Source: Fangia hongkongensis FSC776 = DSM 21703
GTDB taxonomy: Bacteria > Pseudomonadota > Gammaproteobacteria > Francisellales > Francisellaceae
Assembly: GCF_000379445.1 (NCBI RefSeq)
Contig: NZ_KB902242.1
Coordinates: 23,664-87,663 of the forward strand
Length of the DNA: 64,000 nucleotides
Direction of reading: 5' to 3'
Of this stretch, positions 34,714-44,250 are shown piece after piece. Within the stretch, counting starts at the first letter, position 1. The number at the start of each line of letters is the position of its first letter. A model generated the notes under the pieces. The model searched no databases. It had not been told where the DNA came from and saw nothing but the letters and a program-made list of their open reading frames with translations. Made by a program: the position numbers and the translations under genes.

Positions 34714-36123
34714 ATGACGCAAAATACAACAGTTAAGCTCATCAAAAGTGAAAAAAGTAGAGATTTTTTCTATCAGCAAACTCCTATAAAAAGTGTGCTT
34801 ATTATCGGGCTTGGAGCATCTAATAGAGCACTTTTAAGCTATCTGGAAAATAACTATACGCTTGATATTGCGCTTTATGATCAATCTGACCAAGAAAATT
34901 TATCACTGAGCTATCCGCTTTATCATGATTTTCAAGCAATCAATTTAGAGCTTTATGATTTGATTATCCCAGCGCCGGGGATTCCGATTAACCGAGCACC
35001 TTTTAGTGAGTTATACAACTTTTGGCATAAGGTGGTCGGTGATATTGAGTTATTTTGTCATGAGCTGGAAAAGACAGCTGCTATAGAGAAAAGTGCGTTG
35101 CCTAAGGTCGTGGCAGTAACAGGTTCAAATGGTAAAAGCACTGTAGTGAGTCTTTTACATCATGTGCTTTTATCTTCGGGTATGGATGTGGCGTTGGGTG
35201 GAAATATTGGCACACCAGTGTTCGAACTTATCAATCAAACGGTAGCACTTTATGTGTTAGAGCTCTCTAGTTTTCAAATAGATTTATTAAAAAAAGCACG
35301 TTTTGAGATCATAACGGTGCTTAATATTTCAGAAGACCATCTTGATCGTTATCCATCATTTGAAGCCTATGCAGCAAGTAAACTTGCATTAGTTAAACAT
35401 GCTAATTGTGCGCTTTTACCAACGCACTTAGCTCATCAGCTGGAAAATAAAACCCAAATTGCAATTGAGGCAATAGAGAGTGGGGAATTTCAGCTGAATG
35501 ATCAGGCAATTATATATCAATCAAATGTGTTACTCACAAGCAAGATGCTATCAATTAAGGGAACGCATAATCTATACAATGCACTTGTGGTGTTAAGGAT
35601 GATTGAAAAACTTTCCTTTAACCCAATGGATATTGTGCAACATATAAGCCATTTTCAAGCACTAGCACATCGCTGTAATTCAGTGGCTCGCGTTAATGAA
35701 GTGGATTATATTAATGACTCTAAAGCGACCAATATTGGTGCAGTTATTGCCGGGATTTCTGGTCTTACTTCAACAAAAAATGTTATTTTACTTCTCGGCG
35801 GAATAGCTAAAGGTGCTGATTTCTCAAAACTTAAAGATGTACTTAAGAGCAATGTTTGTTTTACATGTATTTATGGCCAAGATCGCTTTAAAATAGAAGA
35901 GGATATCACTAATTTGGTAGAATATGAGCTTGCAGAGAGTTTGGATCAAGCCTTTGATCTATGTGCATCCAGATCAAAATGCGGTGATATTGTCCTTTTG
36001 GCGCCAGGATGTGCAAGTTTTGATGCCTTTAGTGGCTTTGCTGAGCGTGGTAGTTACTTTGAAAAACTGGTATACCAGTGGAAAGCTAAAGTGGAGCTAT
36101 TAGATGAAAATTCAATTGATTAA
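34714..36123 (+). CDS. murD: UDP-N-acetylmuramoyl-L-alanine--D-glutamate ligase
   Basis: A 469-residue Mur ligase. The ATP loop is V-A-V-T-G-S-N-G-K-S-T (133-143). N-I-S-E-D-H-L-D-R-Y follows, and the C-terminal domain shows N-D-S-K-A-T-N and L-L-S/A-P-G-C-A-S-F-D. It adds D-glutamate to UDP-MurNAc-L-alanine. It is somewhat longer at the N-terminus than the 438-residue enterobacterial enzyme. It lies between mraY (63 bases) and ftsW (29 bases). Confidence 0.96.
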   Translation: MTQNTTVKLIKSEKSRDFFYQQTPIKSVLIIGLGASNRALLSYLENNYTLDIALYDQSDQENLSLSYPLYHDFQAINLELYDLIIPAPGIPINRAPFSELYNFWHKVVGDIELFCHELEKTAAIEKSALPKVVAVTGSNGKSTVVSLLHHVLLSSGMDVALGGNIGTPVFELINQTVALYVLELSSFQIDLLKKARFEIITVLNISEDHLDRYPSFEAYAASKLALVKHANCALLPTHLAHQLENKTQIAIEAIESGEFQLNDQAIIYQSNVLLTSKMLSIKGTHNLYNALVVLRMIEKLSFNPMDIVQHISHFQALAHRCNSVARVNEVDYINDSKATNIGAVIAGISGLTSTKNVILLLGGIAKGADFSKLKDVLKSNVCFTCIYGQDRFKIEEDITNLVEYELAESLDQAFDLCASRSKCGDIVLLAPGCASFDAFSGFAERGSYFEKLVYQWKAKVELLDENSID

Positions 36124-36152
36124 CCATTAGAAGTGACAAGAGGCAAGGGGAA

Positions 36153-37358
36153 ATGCTATTTTTTATCCGTAATATATTTAGTCAAAGAAATGCTAAAAAG
36201 GTGCGTATTCGTGCACCAATCGAGCTTGATATGGCATTTGTGTGTCTTGTATTGGCGCTTTTAGCTTTTGGCTGGATAATGGTAAGCTCAGCGTCAATGG
36301 TTGACGCTGCGTATGAGTTTCATAACCCTTATTTCTATACGATAAGGCAAGGCTTTTTTGCTATTTTAGGCGTAGTTGCCATTGCTGTGGCGCTGATCAT
36401 CCCTTCAGACAATTATCAAAAACTATATAAAATATGGCTTATTGTTGCCTTTGTCTTGCTGGTTGCGGTTTTGATTCCTCATATTGGTCGTGAGGTGAAT
36501 GGCTCAAGAAGGTGGATTCCACTTTTGGTGATTAATATTCAGGTTTCAGAGCTTGTTAAACTATGCGCTATTATGTACTTTTCATCTTATCTTGTGCGTT
36601 TTGGTGATGTTGCTAGAGACACTTTCAAGGGGGTGTTGAAGCCTCTTATTATCTTAGCTGTCATGGCGGTTTTACTATTAAAAGAGCCTGACTTTGGTGC
36701 GACGGTTGTTATGTTTGCCTGTGTCTTTGGTATTATGTTCATGGCAGGAGTGAAACTTAGATGGTTTATTATTTTAATTGTTATCGGCGCTGTGGCAGCA
36801 ACGCTTCTAGTTGTTTTCGAGCCTTATCGCTTAGCACGCTTAAATGGTTTTTTAGATCCTTGGGCTGATGCAAATAACTCAGGTTATCAACTTGTGCAGG
36901 CGCTTATCTCCTATGGGCGTGGCGGCTGGTTTGGTGATGGGCTTGGAAGCGGCATTCAAAAGCAGTTTTTTCTTCCTGAGGCGCATACTGATTTTATCGT
37001 CTCTGTAGTTGCTGAAGAGTTAGGTGCCGTTGGTGTGATTATACTTTTATTTGTCTATCTTACTTTAATTTATAAGGGAATGAAAATAGCGCGTTTTGCC
37101 TACCAATTAGAGCGTCACTTTCAAAGCTATATTGCCTATGGGATTAGCTTTTGGGTTGCCTTTCAGGTCGTGGTGAATGTTGGGGTTAATATTGGTGTAT
37201 TACCCACAAAAGGACTGACTTTGCCACTTATTAGCTATGGTGGTAGTAGTTTATTAATTATGTGCTTTGCTTTGGGGATTCTTCTTCGTGTTGATTTTGA
37301 AAATAAAGTTATCTCTGATGAGATTATGCCACGTTATAAATATAAAAAGATCAAATAG
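36153..37358 (+). CDS. ftsW: SEDS peptidoglycan glycosyltransferase FtsW
   Basis: A 401-residue SEDS membrane protein with 10 segments. It shows N-G-S-R-R-W-I-P-L, L-L-K-E-P-D-F-G, and G-D-G-L-G-S-G-I-Q-K before L-P-E-A-H-T-D-F-I-V-S-V-V-A-E-E, all hallmark SEDS loops. The position after murD identifies FtsW rather than RodA. It polymerises septal glycan with a partner PBP. A 30-residue cytoplasmic lead precedes the first helix. Confidence 0.94.
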   Translation: MLFFIRNIFSQRNAKKVRIRAPIELDMAFVCLVLALLAFGWIMVSSASMVDAAYEFHNPYFYTIRQGFFAILGVVAIAVALIIPSDNYQKLYKIWLIVAFVLLVAVLIPHIGREVNGSRRWIPLLVINIQVSELVKLCAIMYFSSYLVRFGDVARDTFKGVLKPLIILAVMAVLLLKEPDFGATVVMFACVFGIMFMAGVKLRWFIILIVIGAVAATLLVVFEPYRLARLNGFLDPWADANNSGYQLVQALISYGRGGWFGDGLGSGIQKQFFLPEAHTDFIVSVVAEELGAVGVIILLFVYLTLIYKGMKIARFAYQLERHFQSYIAYGISFWVAFQVVVNVGVNIGVLPTKGLTLPLISYGGSSLLIMCFALGILLRVDFENKVISDEIMPRYKYKKIK

Positions 37359-37395
37359 CTAAAATAGACAAGGTAAAGATAATAAATATCTGCAC

Positions 37396-37415
37396 AGCCA
37401 TCCCCGAATGGATGG
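37396..37415. other. Hairpin between ftsW and the small membrane protein gene
   Basis: GCCATCC-CCGAAT-GGATGGC, perfect 7-bp GC-rich arms (8 with flanking A-T). There is no T-run on either side, so it is not a plain intrinsic terminator. It may be a processing or stability element of the ftsW transcript. Confidence 0.3.
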
Positions 37416-37469
37416 CTCAACATTGGAAGAGTACGCTTGGGGTTACTATACTGGCAATAAGGAAACTAA

Positions 37470-37913
37470 ATGCCAGCATGTTTTAACGTGAATATAACGC
37501 AAATCAAACTTAGAAAGTCGCGCCTAAAGCTGTGTTTGATCGTGTGTGTATTTATTCTTTCACTTATTTCAATAGGGCTATTACTTTTAGGGTGGTTAAG
37601 AATATTAACGCTTATTTTGTGGGGCGTTGCATTATTAGCAGTTATTTTACAGGCTTGTTATGCGCAAAAAATCTCTCAAATTGTGATTACGCAGACAAAG
37701 CAGCTTAAAAAATTGGCGCTTTATATTGATAATACTTTGGTGAGTGATTTGCAGGTTCAAAGGCGCCTTCTTTTTTTTGCTAGCACATATTTTGTGGTAG
37801 AGGGAGTGTATAAAGGGAAGAAAACGATTTTTCATTTATGGTTTTGTCGAGATAATTTTGTCGATGAAAAAGACAGGCGTGCGCTTATTCGTTTTTTACT
37901 ATTTTTATCATAA
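37470..37913 (+). CDS. Small membrane protein, possibly YgfX-like
   Basis: A 147-residue basic protein with two adjacent hydrophobic helices (about 23-66) and a cytoplasmic remainder ending F-H-L-W-F-C-R-D ... R-R-A-L-I-R-F-L-L-F. Two helices then a short soluble domain with W-x-R-D and a final R-x-x-R-x-L-x-F-L resemble YgfX/CptA proteins, which accompany SdhE and have been linked to cell-division proteins. No sdhE is next to it, so the match is tentative. It lies after ftsW but with a 111-base gap. Confidence 0.4.
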   Translation: MPACFNVNITQIKLRKSRLKLCLIVCVFILSLISIGLLLLGWLRILTLILWGVALLAVILQACYAQKISQIVITQTKQLKKLALYIDNTLVSDLQVQRRLLFFASTYFVVEGVYKGKKTIFHLWFCRDNFVDEKDRRALIRFLLFLS

Positions 37914-38045
37914 TAAGCTGAGTTAATCTCAGTACAGCGGCGTTTTGTCATTATTTTGCTATGGATCTTCCGCACTATATTTGAAAAGACAAGGAAATTT
38001 GTTACTATCAAGCCTGCTTTTGATATTAGACAAACAAGGGGCTCT

Positions 38046-39092
38046 ATGAAAGAAGCGAATAAAGTATTTCACTGGTGTGTGATTGGCGGCGGTCCTGCTG
38101 GCGTAACGGCACTTGGTAAGTTAATCGATCAAGGTGTTGAGAAAGAAGATATCATCTGGATTTCCGATCATTTTTCTTTAGGGGATTTGGGGACAAAATG
38201 GCTTGAAGTTCCTGCCAATACTTCTGTGGGCATATTCAAAGAATATCTAAAAGGAACGCGTTATTTTGATTATGACAATTTGCCATCATCTTTAGAGATT
38301 AAAAACGCACCGGATCAGAGCTATTGTACACTTGGAAAAATTGCTGAGCCTTTGTCTTTGATTACAAAAGCGCTTCGATCAGATGTGACAAGTATTGAAG
38401 GCGTTGTAGAGAAGCTTGATGAGAAAGAAGGCAAGTGGCAGTTGTCTTATACGCAGTTAGATGGCATAAAATCAAGCCTTATGGCCGATAAAGTTATTTT
38501 GGCAACTGGGTCAAAACCTGTGGAGCAAAGACTCTCTAATTCCAGAATTTCACTTCAAGATGGCTTATCTCCAAGCAAACTTCAAAATATGAAACTTGAA
38601 GGCAAAACCATTGGCGTGTTCGGTGGGTCACACTCGGCTATTCTCGTTGTAATGAATATGTTAAACCAAGGGGCAAAAGTGATTAACTTTTATAAGCACC
38701 CACTTCGTTATGCTCATATGTTGCCACAGGGGATTTTGTTTGATAATACCGGACTTAAAGGGGATGTTGCCAAATGGTCAAAAGAAAATTGTCATGGCCA
38801 GAATCAGCACCTTGAGCGCATTTATTATCAAGATGAGAGAAAAGATGCTTACCTTGATCAATGTGATTACATTGTTGATGCAATCGGCTTTAAAAATCGC
38901 AATCTTGCGTTAAATGGTGTCCTACAGTCACATTGCCCACATAGTGGAATGCTTGCCTATAAGGTTTTCGGTTGTGGCATTGCTTATCCAGAAGAAGTTA
39001 CAGGGATTGCAGGCAATACAGAGAACAACGTGGGACTTAAAAAATTTGGTGTGTACCTGAATAGGGTGTTACCTATTTGGATGGCAGTATGA
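38046..39092 (+). CDS. FAD-dependent NAD(P)-type oxidoreductase, class unknown
   Basis: A 348-residue flavoprotein. The N-terminal FAD motif is V-I-G-G-G-P-A-G-V-T; a second Rossmann motif G-V-F-G-G-S-H-S-A-I lies near residue 195, as in pyridine nucleotide-dependent oxidoreductases. A-T-G-S-K-P marks the linker. There is no C-x-x-x-x-C redox pair, so it is not a thioredoxin-reductase type; lysine/ornithine N-monooxygenase-like folds are an option. I start at ATG 38046, which has AAGGGG upstream; 30 further open codons upstream look non-coding. No partner genes suggest its substrate. Confidence 0.65.
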   Translation: MKEANKVFHWCVIGGGPAGVTALGKLIDQGVEKEDIIWISDHFSLGDLGTKWLEVPANTSVGIFKEYLKGTRYFDYDNLPSSLEIKNAPDQSYCTLGKIAEPLSLITKALRSDVTSIEGVVEKLDEKEGKWQLSYTQLDGIKSSLMADKVILATGSKPVEQRLSNSRISLQDGLSPSKLQNMKLEGKTIGVFGGSHSAILVVMNMLNQGAKVINFYKHPLRYAHMLPQGILFDNTGLKGDVAKWSKENCHGQNQHLERIYYQDERKDAYLDQCDYIVDAIGFKNRNLALNGVLQSHCPHSGMLAYKVFGCGIAYPEEVTGIAGNTENNVGLKKFGVYLNRVLPIWMAV

Positions 39093-39104
39093 TAATTTGT
39101 CTCT

Positions 39105-40196
39105 CTATATTAGCATAATCATAAGTAGTGATATAACAAGCAATATTAACATTGCAAGTCCACCAGATAATAGAGGCTTTCCGCCAGATTTAAACAAAGT
39201 AATCAAATCGGTATTTAAGCCAACACCAATCATCGCCATTGTCATAAAAAATGCTGATGCCTCAGCAATATAGTGACTTATAGGAAGGTGTGTCCACTCA
39301 TCTAGATAACTAAATAAACCCAGTGTGTTTGCAATCACCATGAGTAAGAAATATAAAATAAACATTGGGAAAAACTGGCGCCAATGCGATTTTATTTCTG
39401 TTTTTTCCTCATTGAGTTTGTGAGACTTTGCAGCAATCCACATGACCATTGGCGCAAGCAATAAGATGCGAACCATCTTCACGATAGTTGCTGTTTGTCC
39501 AGCAATAATGCCAAAGGCAAAGCCAGCCGCAACAACTTGTGGCACTGCCTGAATAGAAACTCCTGCCCATACGCCAAATTGAAATTGACTCATTCCTAGA
39601 GCATGACCGATTAGCGGTAAAACAAAAATGGCAATCAGTCCATATAGCGATACGATAGTCATAGCAATGGCAACTTGGGTTTGGCTCGCTTTAACCACAG
39701 GCGCTGCAGCAACGATGGCTGATCCACCGCAAATCGCAGTTCCGATGGTAATCAGTGCAGACATTTTATCATCAACGCCAAGTTTTTTGCATAGCCACAT
39801 TGTTACTGAATAAGCAATCAAAAGACAAACCAAATTAATGAGTAATGCTTGCCCAGATACTTTTAAAACCGCCAAAAGATCAAACTTTACACCCATAAGT
39901 ACGACACCTAATGGTAAGAGTGACTTTGCCGCAAAATTGGCGCCTGGTGAGAGTTTAGACCATAAAATCTTTGAACTGATAACCCCTTGTAGATTCTGTT
40001 GTGTAGCATTATTTCTTTGACGGAAAAACACATTGCCGCAGATAATGCCAATCACAATAGCAAGCACCATAGGCTCTAGAGGGTGGATGATCATGTTGTG
40101 TTGGTGAATACTAAAAGGGGCAAATGGCAAAAAAGCAATGATATAGGCAAATGCAGCCAATATAGCACAAAATAAAATCCCCAATAGCTTACGCAT
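39105..40196 (-). CDS. YeiH/UPF0324-family membrane exporter
   Basis: A 363-residue protein with about 10-11 hydrophobic segments. It has the family marks L-L-P-L-G-V-V-L-M-G-V-K-F-D and T-A-I-C-G-G-S-A-I-V-A-A-A-P-V, and V-Q-A-V-P-Q-V-V-A-A-type segments. YeiH proteins are annotated as putative sulfate exporters, based on taurine-linked relatives; the substrate is not established. It is on the same strand as the SDR and A-T-R genes but 127 bases downstream of them, so a shared transcript is possible. Confidence 0.8.
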   Translation of the reverse strand: MRKLLGILFCAILAAFAYIIAFLPFAPFSIHQHNMIIHPLEPMVLAIVIGIICGNVFFRQRNNATQQNLQGVISSKILWSKLSPGANFAAKSLLPLGVVLMGVKFDLLAVLKVSGQALLINLVCLLIAYSVTMWLCKKLGVDDKMSALITIGTAICGGSAIVAAAPVVKASQTQVAIAMTIVSLYGLIAIFVLPLIGHALGMSQFQFGVWAGVSIQAVPQVVAAGFAFGIIAGQTATIVKMVRILLLAPMVMWIAAKSHKLNEEKTEIKSHWRQFFPMFILYFLLMVIANTLGLFSYLDEWTHLPISHYIAEASAFFMTMAMIGVGLNTDLITLFKSGGKPLLSGGLAMLILLVISLLMIMLI

Positions 40197-40323
40197 ACTC
40201 TACTTTCCCCTTAATAACTTATAACTTAAAATTGATATCATTTATTTGAATGATTTAAAATACCTTGCACGTACAGTACTATCTTGCTGATTTATGAAAA
40301 CGCCTTTTTGAAGAAAAAGCATC

Positions 40324-41058
40324 TTAAATTGGCTCTTTTTGAGGTTCAATCAATATTTCATTGACAGCAACATTCTGAGGCTGTTGCATCGCATATAAAA
40401 CGCTGTTGGCAATATCATTAGCATTTAGAAATTCATTTGTGTGTTGGCTTTGATATTTTTCAATCGCTGTTTCATCTGTAGAGATATCTTGCAGTGGTGT
40501 TGAAACATTGCCCGGTTGGATATTTACCACTCTAACGCCTTTATCGATCAGCTCATGACGTAAGGCGCGAAGGGTAAACTCCATAAAAGCTTTTGTCCCT
40601 GAGTAAACCGCAAGTCCTGGAAAGGCAGTGCGACCAGCATCAGAGGTGATATTGATCAACATTCCTTTTGTATCTGCCAATGGCTGTAAGGCGCTATGGA
40701 GAATATTAAGGAGTCCGACAACATTTGTGTTGACCATTTCAAGCCATTCATCATAATTTGCCTCCAGCATCATTTGATAATACATGACCCCAGCAGTATT
40801 AATAATAAAATCAATCTGACCATGATACTCTAGTGCTTGTTCAATAAAATGGCTGATTTGTGATTTAATATTCACATTAACACTCGAGTAAAACACCAAC
40901 TCTGAATTTATTGCTCGAATGGATTTTAAAATAGATTCTCTTCTTGCTGCAATGGAAATTTTCACATTGTGCTCGAGCAACAGCTCTGCAATAGCTTTTC
41001 CCATTCCGCTTGAAGCGCCAATAATAATGGCATGCTTTCCTTCTAAATTGACTGACAT
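40324..41058 (-). CDS. Short-chain dehydrogenase/reductase, coupled to the A-T-R protein
   Basis: A 244-residue classical SDR: G-A-S-S-G-M-G near 14-20, N-T-A-G-V at about 86-90, serine in N-I-T-S-D and the Y-S-G-T-K (Y-x-x-x-K) pair. Its start lies inside the last codons of the A-T-R gene (16-base overlap) after a strong AAAGGAGGGAG site, so the two are made together. It probably reduces the aldehyde released by the A-T-R enzyme to an alcohol, like the YdfG-type second reductase fused in fungal ATRR. The YdfG-like residues T-P-L after the P-G motif fit, but the substrate is unknown. Confidence 0.8.
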   Translation of the reverse strand: MSVNLEGKHAIIIGASSGMGKAIAELLLEHNVKISIAARRESILKSIRAINSELVFYSSVNVNIKSQISHFIEQALEYHGQIDFIINTAGVMYYQMMLEANYDEWLEMVNTNVVGLLNILHSALQPLADTKGMLINITSDAGRTAFPGLAVYSGTKAFMEFTLRALRHELIDKGVRVVNIQPGNVSTPLQDISTDETAIEKYQSQHTNEFLNANDIANSVLYAMQQPQNVAVNEILIEPQKEPI

Positions 41059-44045
41059 GCTGCTCCCTCCTTTATTGATTGTAATCTAAATTGGGTTAAA
41101 AGCTGTTGTTTTTTCGGGTGCTTTATTTCACATAAACACATCAGCGCCTCATAATTTGCCTGTTCATAGGATGACGCTGTTGAGAGTATGGAAGGGTCAC
41201 CATCAATTAAACACTTAAGCGCAGGATCTAATAGCATGCTTATCCACTTATCTTTATCCACCACAGGAAGGTTGAAAGCTAAGCTTAGATCATTTGTATT
41301 TAATATGACTTTATTGGTTAGGTTGTAAATAGTGTCTTGTTGTTTTTGTTGGGTGCTTAAAAGAATCATCTTTGCAATGTGATCAACGGGGCTCATCTCT
41401 AACTGAAGGCCATTTGGAATAGATTTAAGCTGTAGCATAGCATTGATTAAAAGTGTGTTGGCATCAGTTGGGTTTATGTGTTTTTCGCGTGCGGCAGAGA
41501 GATTCCCCGGGCGAAAAATAGTGGCATTAAGCGTGTGATTTTTTTGTGCTAAAAAAATGAGTTTTTCAGCTGCCCATTTTGCTTGTGCGTAACCTGATTG
41601 ATGTATAGATAAGTAACCATCAATATTGTTATTTTCTTGATAGGCACTTTCGTTACCTGAGAAAATGCCATTTGTGGAAACATGATAGAGATGCTTGCTT
41701 TTTTTACTTAGAGCAAGCTTGATCATATTGGCTGTTGAAGTAAGTGTACTTGTTTTGATTTTTTCATATGGGAGAATCAGATTCACGAGGGAAGCTGCAT
41801 GAATAATATCTGTAATACTGTGAGATAGGCGCTCCCATGTATTATTATCTAAAGCCATATGCTCATCGGCTAAATCGCCCTTAATAATATCAATCCGTGT
41901 CTCAAAATCTTTCAGATTAAGATCAAATCGCTCTAGCACTTTCTCTAAGCGAATATAGGCTTCCTTGGTATTCTTGCCGCGGATAATGCAAGTGACCCTA
42001 TCATGCGTTGCGCTAAGTAACTGATAGAGTATTTCAGCGCCTAAAAACCCTGTGGCACCAGTTAATAACCAATGTCTTTCCTGTAGTAAATTGGCTTGGG
42101 TTGGATCAAGGTAACTGCTTTCTAGAGCGTAATTACTTAGCTGATTAAGATACAGCTCAACATCACTTCGAATGTCAAAGAGATGCTTTTTATTATCATG
42201 TAGGCTTTGGGTTTTCATTTGCATTAACTCAAAGCTTTTGGCTAATGTGCTATTAGCCGCAAATTGACTTATTTTTAATTTATTTAGGCCAAGCTGATAT
42301 GCTTTGATAATAAGCATCATAGCTGTAAGAGAGCTGCCACCTAATTTAAAGAAACAGTCATTTTTATTTATGCTATTTGTAGGCATTTTAAGTAGCTCGG
42401 CCCAGAGGTTTTTATAATCTTCAATAGAATCAATGTTTGTTACTTCTGTATGTTGTTGTGTGTTTGATATTTGGGGGTGTGCTGCTTGAATACTTAAACG
42501 ATCGAGTTTGTTGGAATAGGCATTAAGCTTAATCTTATCCACAACGATAAAGTCTTGAGGACGCATATAGGGGGCAAGAAACTGACCAAGTAGATCAGTG
42601 ATTTTTTGACTGTAATGCGTTTGTTGATTGAGCTCCAAGTCTTGGTAGAATGCTTCTTTTTCTTCGTCAGCGACCTCAAGATAGGCAATCAGATGCTCAT
42701 CTAAAAGCTCTCCTTTAGATTTTGTTACCACACAGTGGGTGATATCTAGTTTGTCCTTAATAACAGCTTCGACAAAGGGTAAAGATACCGTGTAACCTCT
42801 AAGCTTTACAAGATAATCACAGCGACCATAGACGGTAATAAGGGTATTATCGTGGGATAAAAGTGCATGATCTCCGGTCTTATATAAACGCTTATTAATT
42901 GGGCTTTGCGCTTTCTCAATGAAGCGCTCTTTATTTAATGCTTCTCTATTGATATAACCATCGGCAAGCCCATTGCTATGTACATAAAGCTCACCTTTTT
43001 CGCCGGGCTTACAAAGCATTTTTTGCTCATTTAAAAGCACAACTTCCACACCATCAAGGACAAAGCCAACAGGCACGACCTGCTCTTTATTAATATAGGC
43101 ATCCTCTTTATTTAGCGCATACACAGCAACATCATGGCACTCTGAGATTGAATATAAATTATAAATGTGAGTGTGATCTAAATATGCCATAAGCTTATGA
43201 TAAAGGGCACTTGAAACCACTTCGCCATTTAGCCAGCAGTAATCCAGCTGCTGAAAAATCATCTCGGCCTCACTAGGTGCTACATGGAGTAGCGTTTCTA
43301 AATATGAAGGTGTGAAAAGGCATTCATTGATATTGTGTTCTATCAAATAGTGCGCCAAAGCATTGAAATCATGCAAAATATCATCTGGGATAATATAGCT
43401 TGTGCCGCCACTAAAAATAGGGCGAAACACTTCCCATAGATAATAGATATTGCAGCCCACTTTACTGTTCTGGTCATAATTTTTAATTTTATTTCGGGCT
43501 TCATATGAAGAGAGTATCGCCTTATGAGGGATAGAAATGCCTTTATGCTTACCTGTTGTGCCAGAGGAGTAGACAAGCCATAAAGGATCATCTGCTAAAA
43601 CTTCGGTGTGAATGGGCTTTTGCTGTGTTGTATTACTAAGTATTTCTTTATCCAGTTGGATGCTCATAGTGGAGAGCGGATAATTATCATAAGCTTTAAA
43701 TGGCTCATCACATAATAAAAGATCTGTTTCAGTTTCAAGCAAAATATCTTTTAATAACGCTCTGGGAAAGGCCTTATCAAGTTGAACACATTTAGCACCA
43801 AGTGAGGAAATGGCTAAAAAAGCAATGACAATTTCAAAGCGTTTCTCACAATATAAGCTCACGATGGAGCCTTTTTGAATGCCTTTTTGGTAGAGTTTAT
43901 GCTGAAAATAAATAATCAGCGTCTTTGTCTCTTGATAGCTAAGGCTTAATTTATCATCGATAAGACAAGGCAAATCTGGGGTTTTTTCTGCTTGAGCAAA
44001 AAAAGCCTGATGTAGGGTTTGTGTTTGCAAAGTGTGCTTCTCCAA
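41043..44045 (-). CDS. Adenylation-thiolation-thioester reductase (A-T-R) protein, carboxylic acid reductase-like
   Basis: A 1000-residue three-domain enzyme. The A domain (1-520) has A3 V-Y-S-S-G-T-T-G (158-165), A5 N-L-Y-S-I-S-E (296-302), A7 Y-K-T-G-D (388-392), A8 G-R-x-D-x-x-V-K-L-R-G (407-417) and A10 lysine K513. The thiolation domain has S572 in L-G-G-S-S-L for phosphopantetheine. The reductase domain starts at G-A-T-G-F-L-G (663-669). It would activate an acid, hold it as a thioester and release an aldehyde with NAD(P)H. The A4 position normally D (D235 in GrsA) is I200 (N-I-Y-Y-L-W-E), so an alpha-amino acid is unlikely. The SDR gene overlaps its end; a BASS transporter lies 205 bases upstream. 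Confidence 0.85.
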   Translation of the reverse strand: MEKHTLQTQTLHQAFFAQAEKTPDLPCLIDDKLSLSYQETKTLIIYFQHKLYQKGIQKGSIVSLYCEKRFEIVIAFLAISSLGAKCVQLDKAFPRALLKDILLETETDLLLCDEPFKAYDNYPLSTMSIQLDKEILSNTTQQKPIHTEVLADDPLWLVYSSGTTGKHKGISIPHKAILSSYEARNKIKNYDQNSKVGCNIYYLWEVFRPIFSGGTSYIIPDDILHDFNALAHYLIEHNINECLFTPSYLETLLHVAPSEAEMIFQQLDYCWLNGEVVSSALYHKLMAYLDHTHIYNLYSISECHDVAVYALNKEDAYINKEQVVPVGFVLDGVEVVLLNEQKMLCKPGEKGELYVHSNGLADGYINREALNKERFIEKAQSPINKRLYKTGDHALLSHDNTLITVYGRCDYLVKLRGYTVSLPFVEAVIKDKLDITHCVVTKSKGELLDEHLIAYLEVADEEKEAFYQDLELNQQTHYSQKITDLLGQFLAPYMRPQDFIVVDKIKLNAYSNKLDRLSIQAAHPQISNTQQHTEVTNIDSIEDYKNLWAELLKMPTNSINKNDCFFKLGGSSLTAMMLIIKAYQLGLNKLKISQFAANSTLAKSFELMQMKTQSLHDNKKHLFDIRSDVELYLNQLSNYALESSYLDPTQANLLQERHWLLTGATGFLGAEILYQLLSATHDRVTCIIRGKNTKEAYIRLEKVLERFDLNLKDFETRIDIIKGDLADEHMALDNNTWERLSHSITDIIHAASLVNLILPYEKIKTSTLTSTANMIKLALSKKSKHLYHVSTNGIFSGNESAYQENNNIDGYLSIHQSGYAQAKWAAEKLIFLAQKNHTLNATIFRPGNLSAAREKHINPTDANTLLINAMLQLKSIPNGLQLEMSPVDHIAKMILLSTQQKQQDTIYNLTNKVILNTNDLSLAFNLPVVDKDKWISMLLDPALKCLIDGDPSILSTASSYEQANYEALMCLCEIKHPKKQQLLTQFRLQSIKEGAACQSI

Positions 44046-44250
44046 ATAGATATTATCTCAACCACAAAACAATCATCTGTGCACTTCAAAGCACAAAATG
44101 AGTTGCGATTTAGTATTATAAGTTTTTCTTGCTATGTGCGTTTATACGCTTGATGGCAAGTTAAAATAAATAATAAGCAATCAGAGTATAAGCAAGCAAT
44201 CGCCATAATGGTATGTGTATGTGAGATATTTGCTATATGAGTTAGCTGAG

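Noticed and set aside
41043..44045. Peptide-producing NRPS
   Set aside because: There is no condensation domain and only one A and one T domain; the reductase and SDR fit a single-acid reduction.
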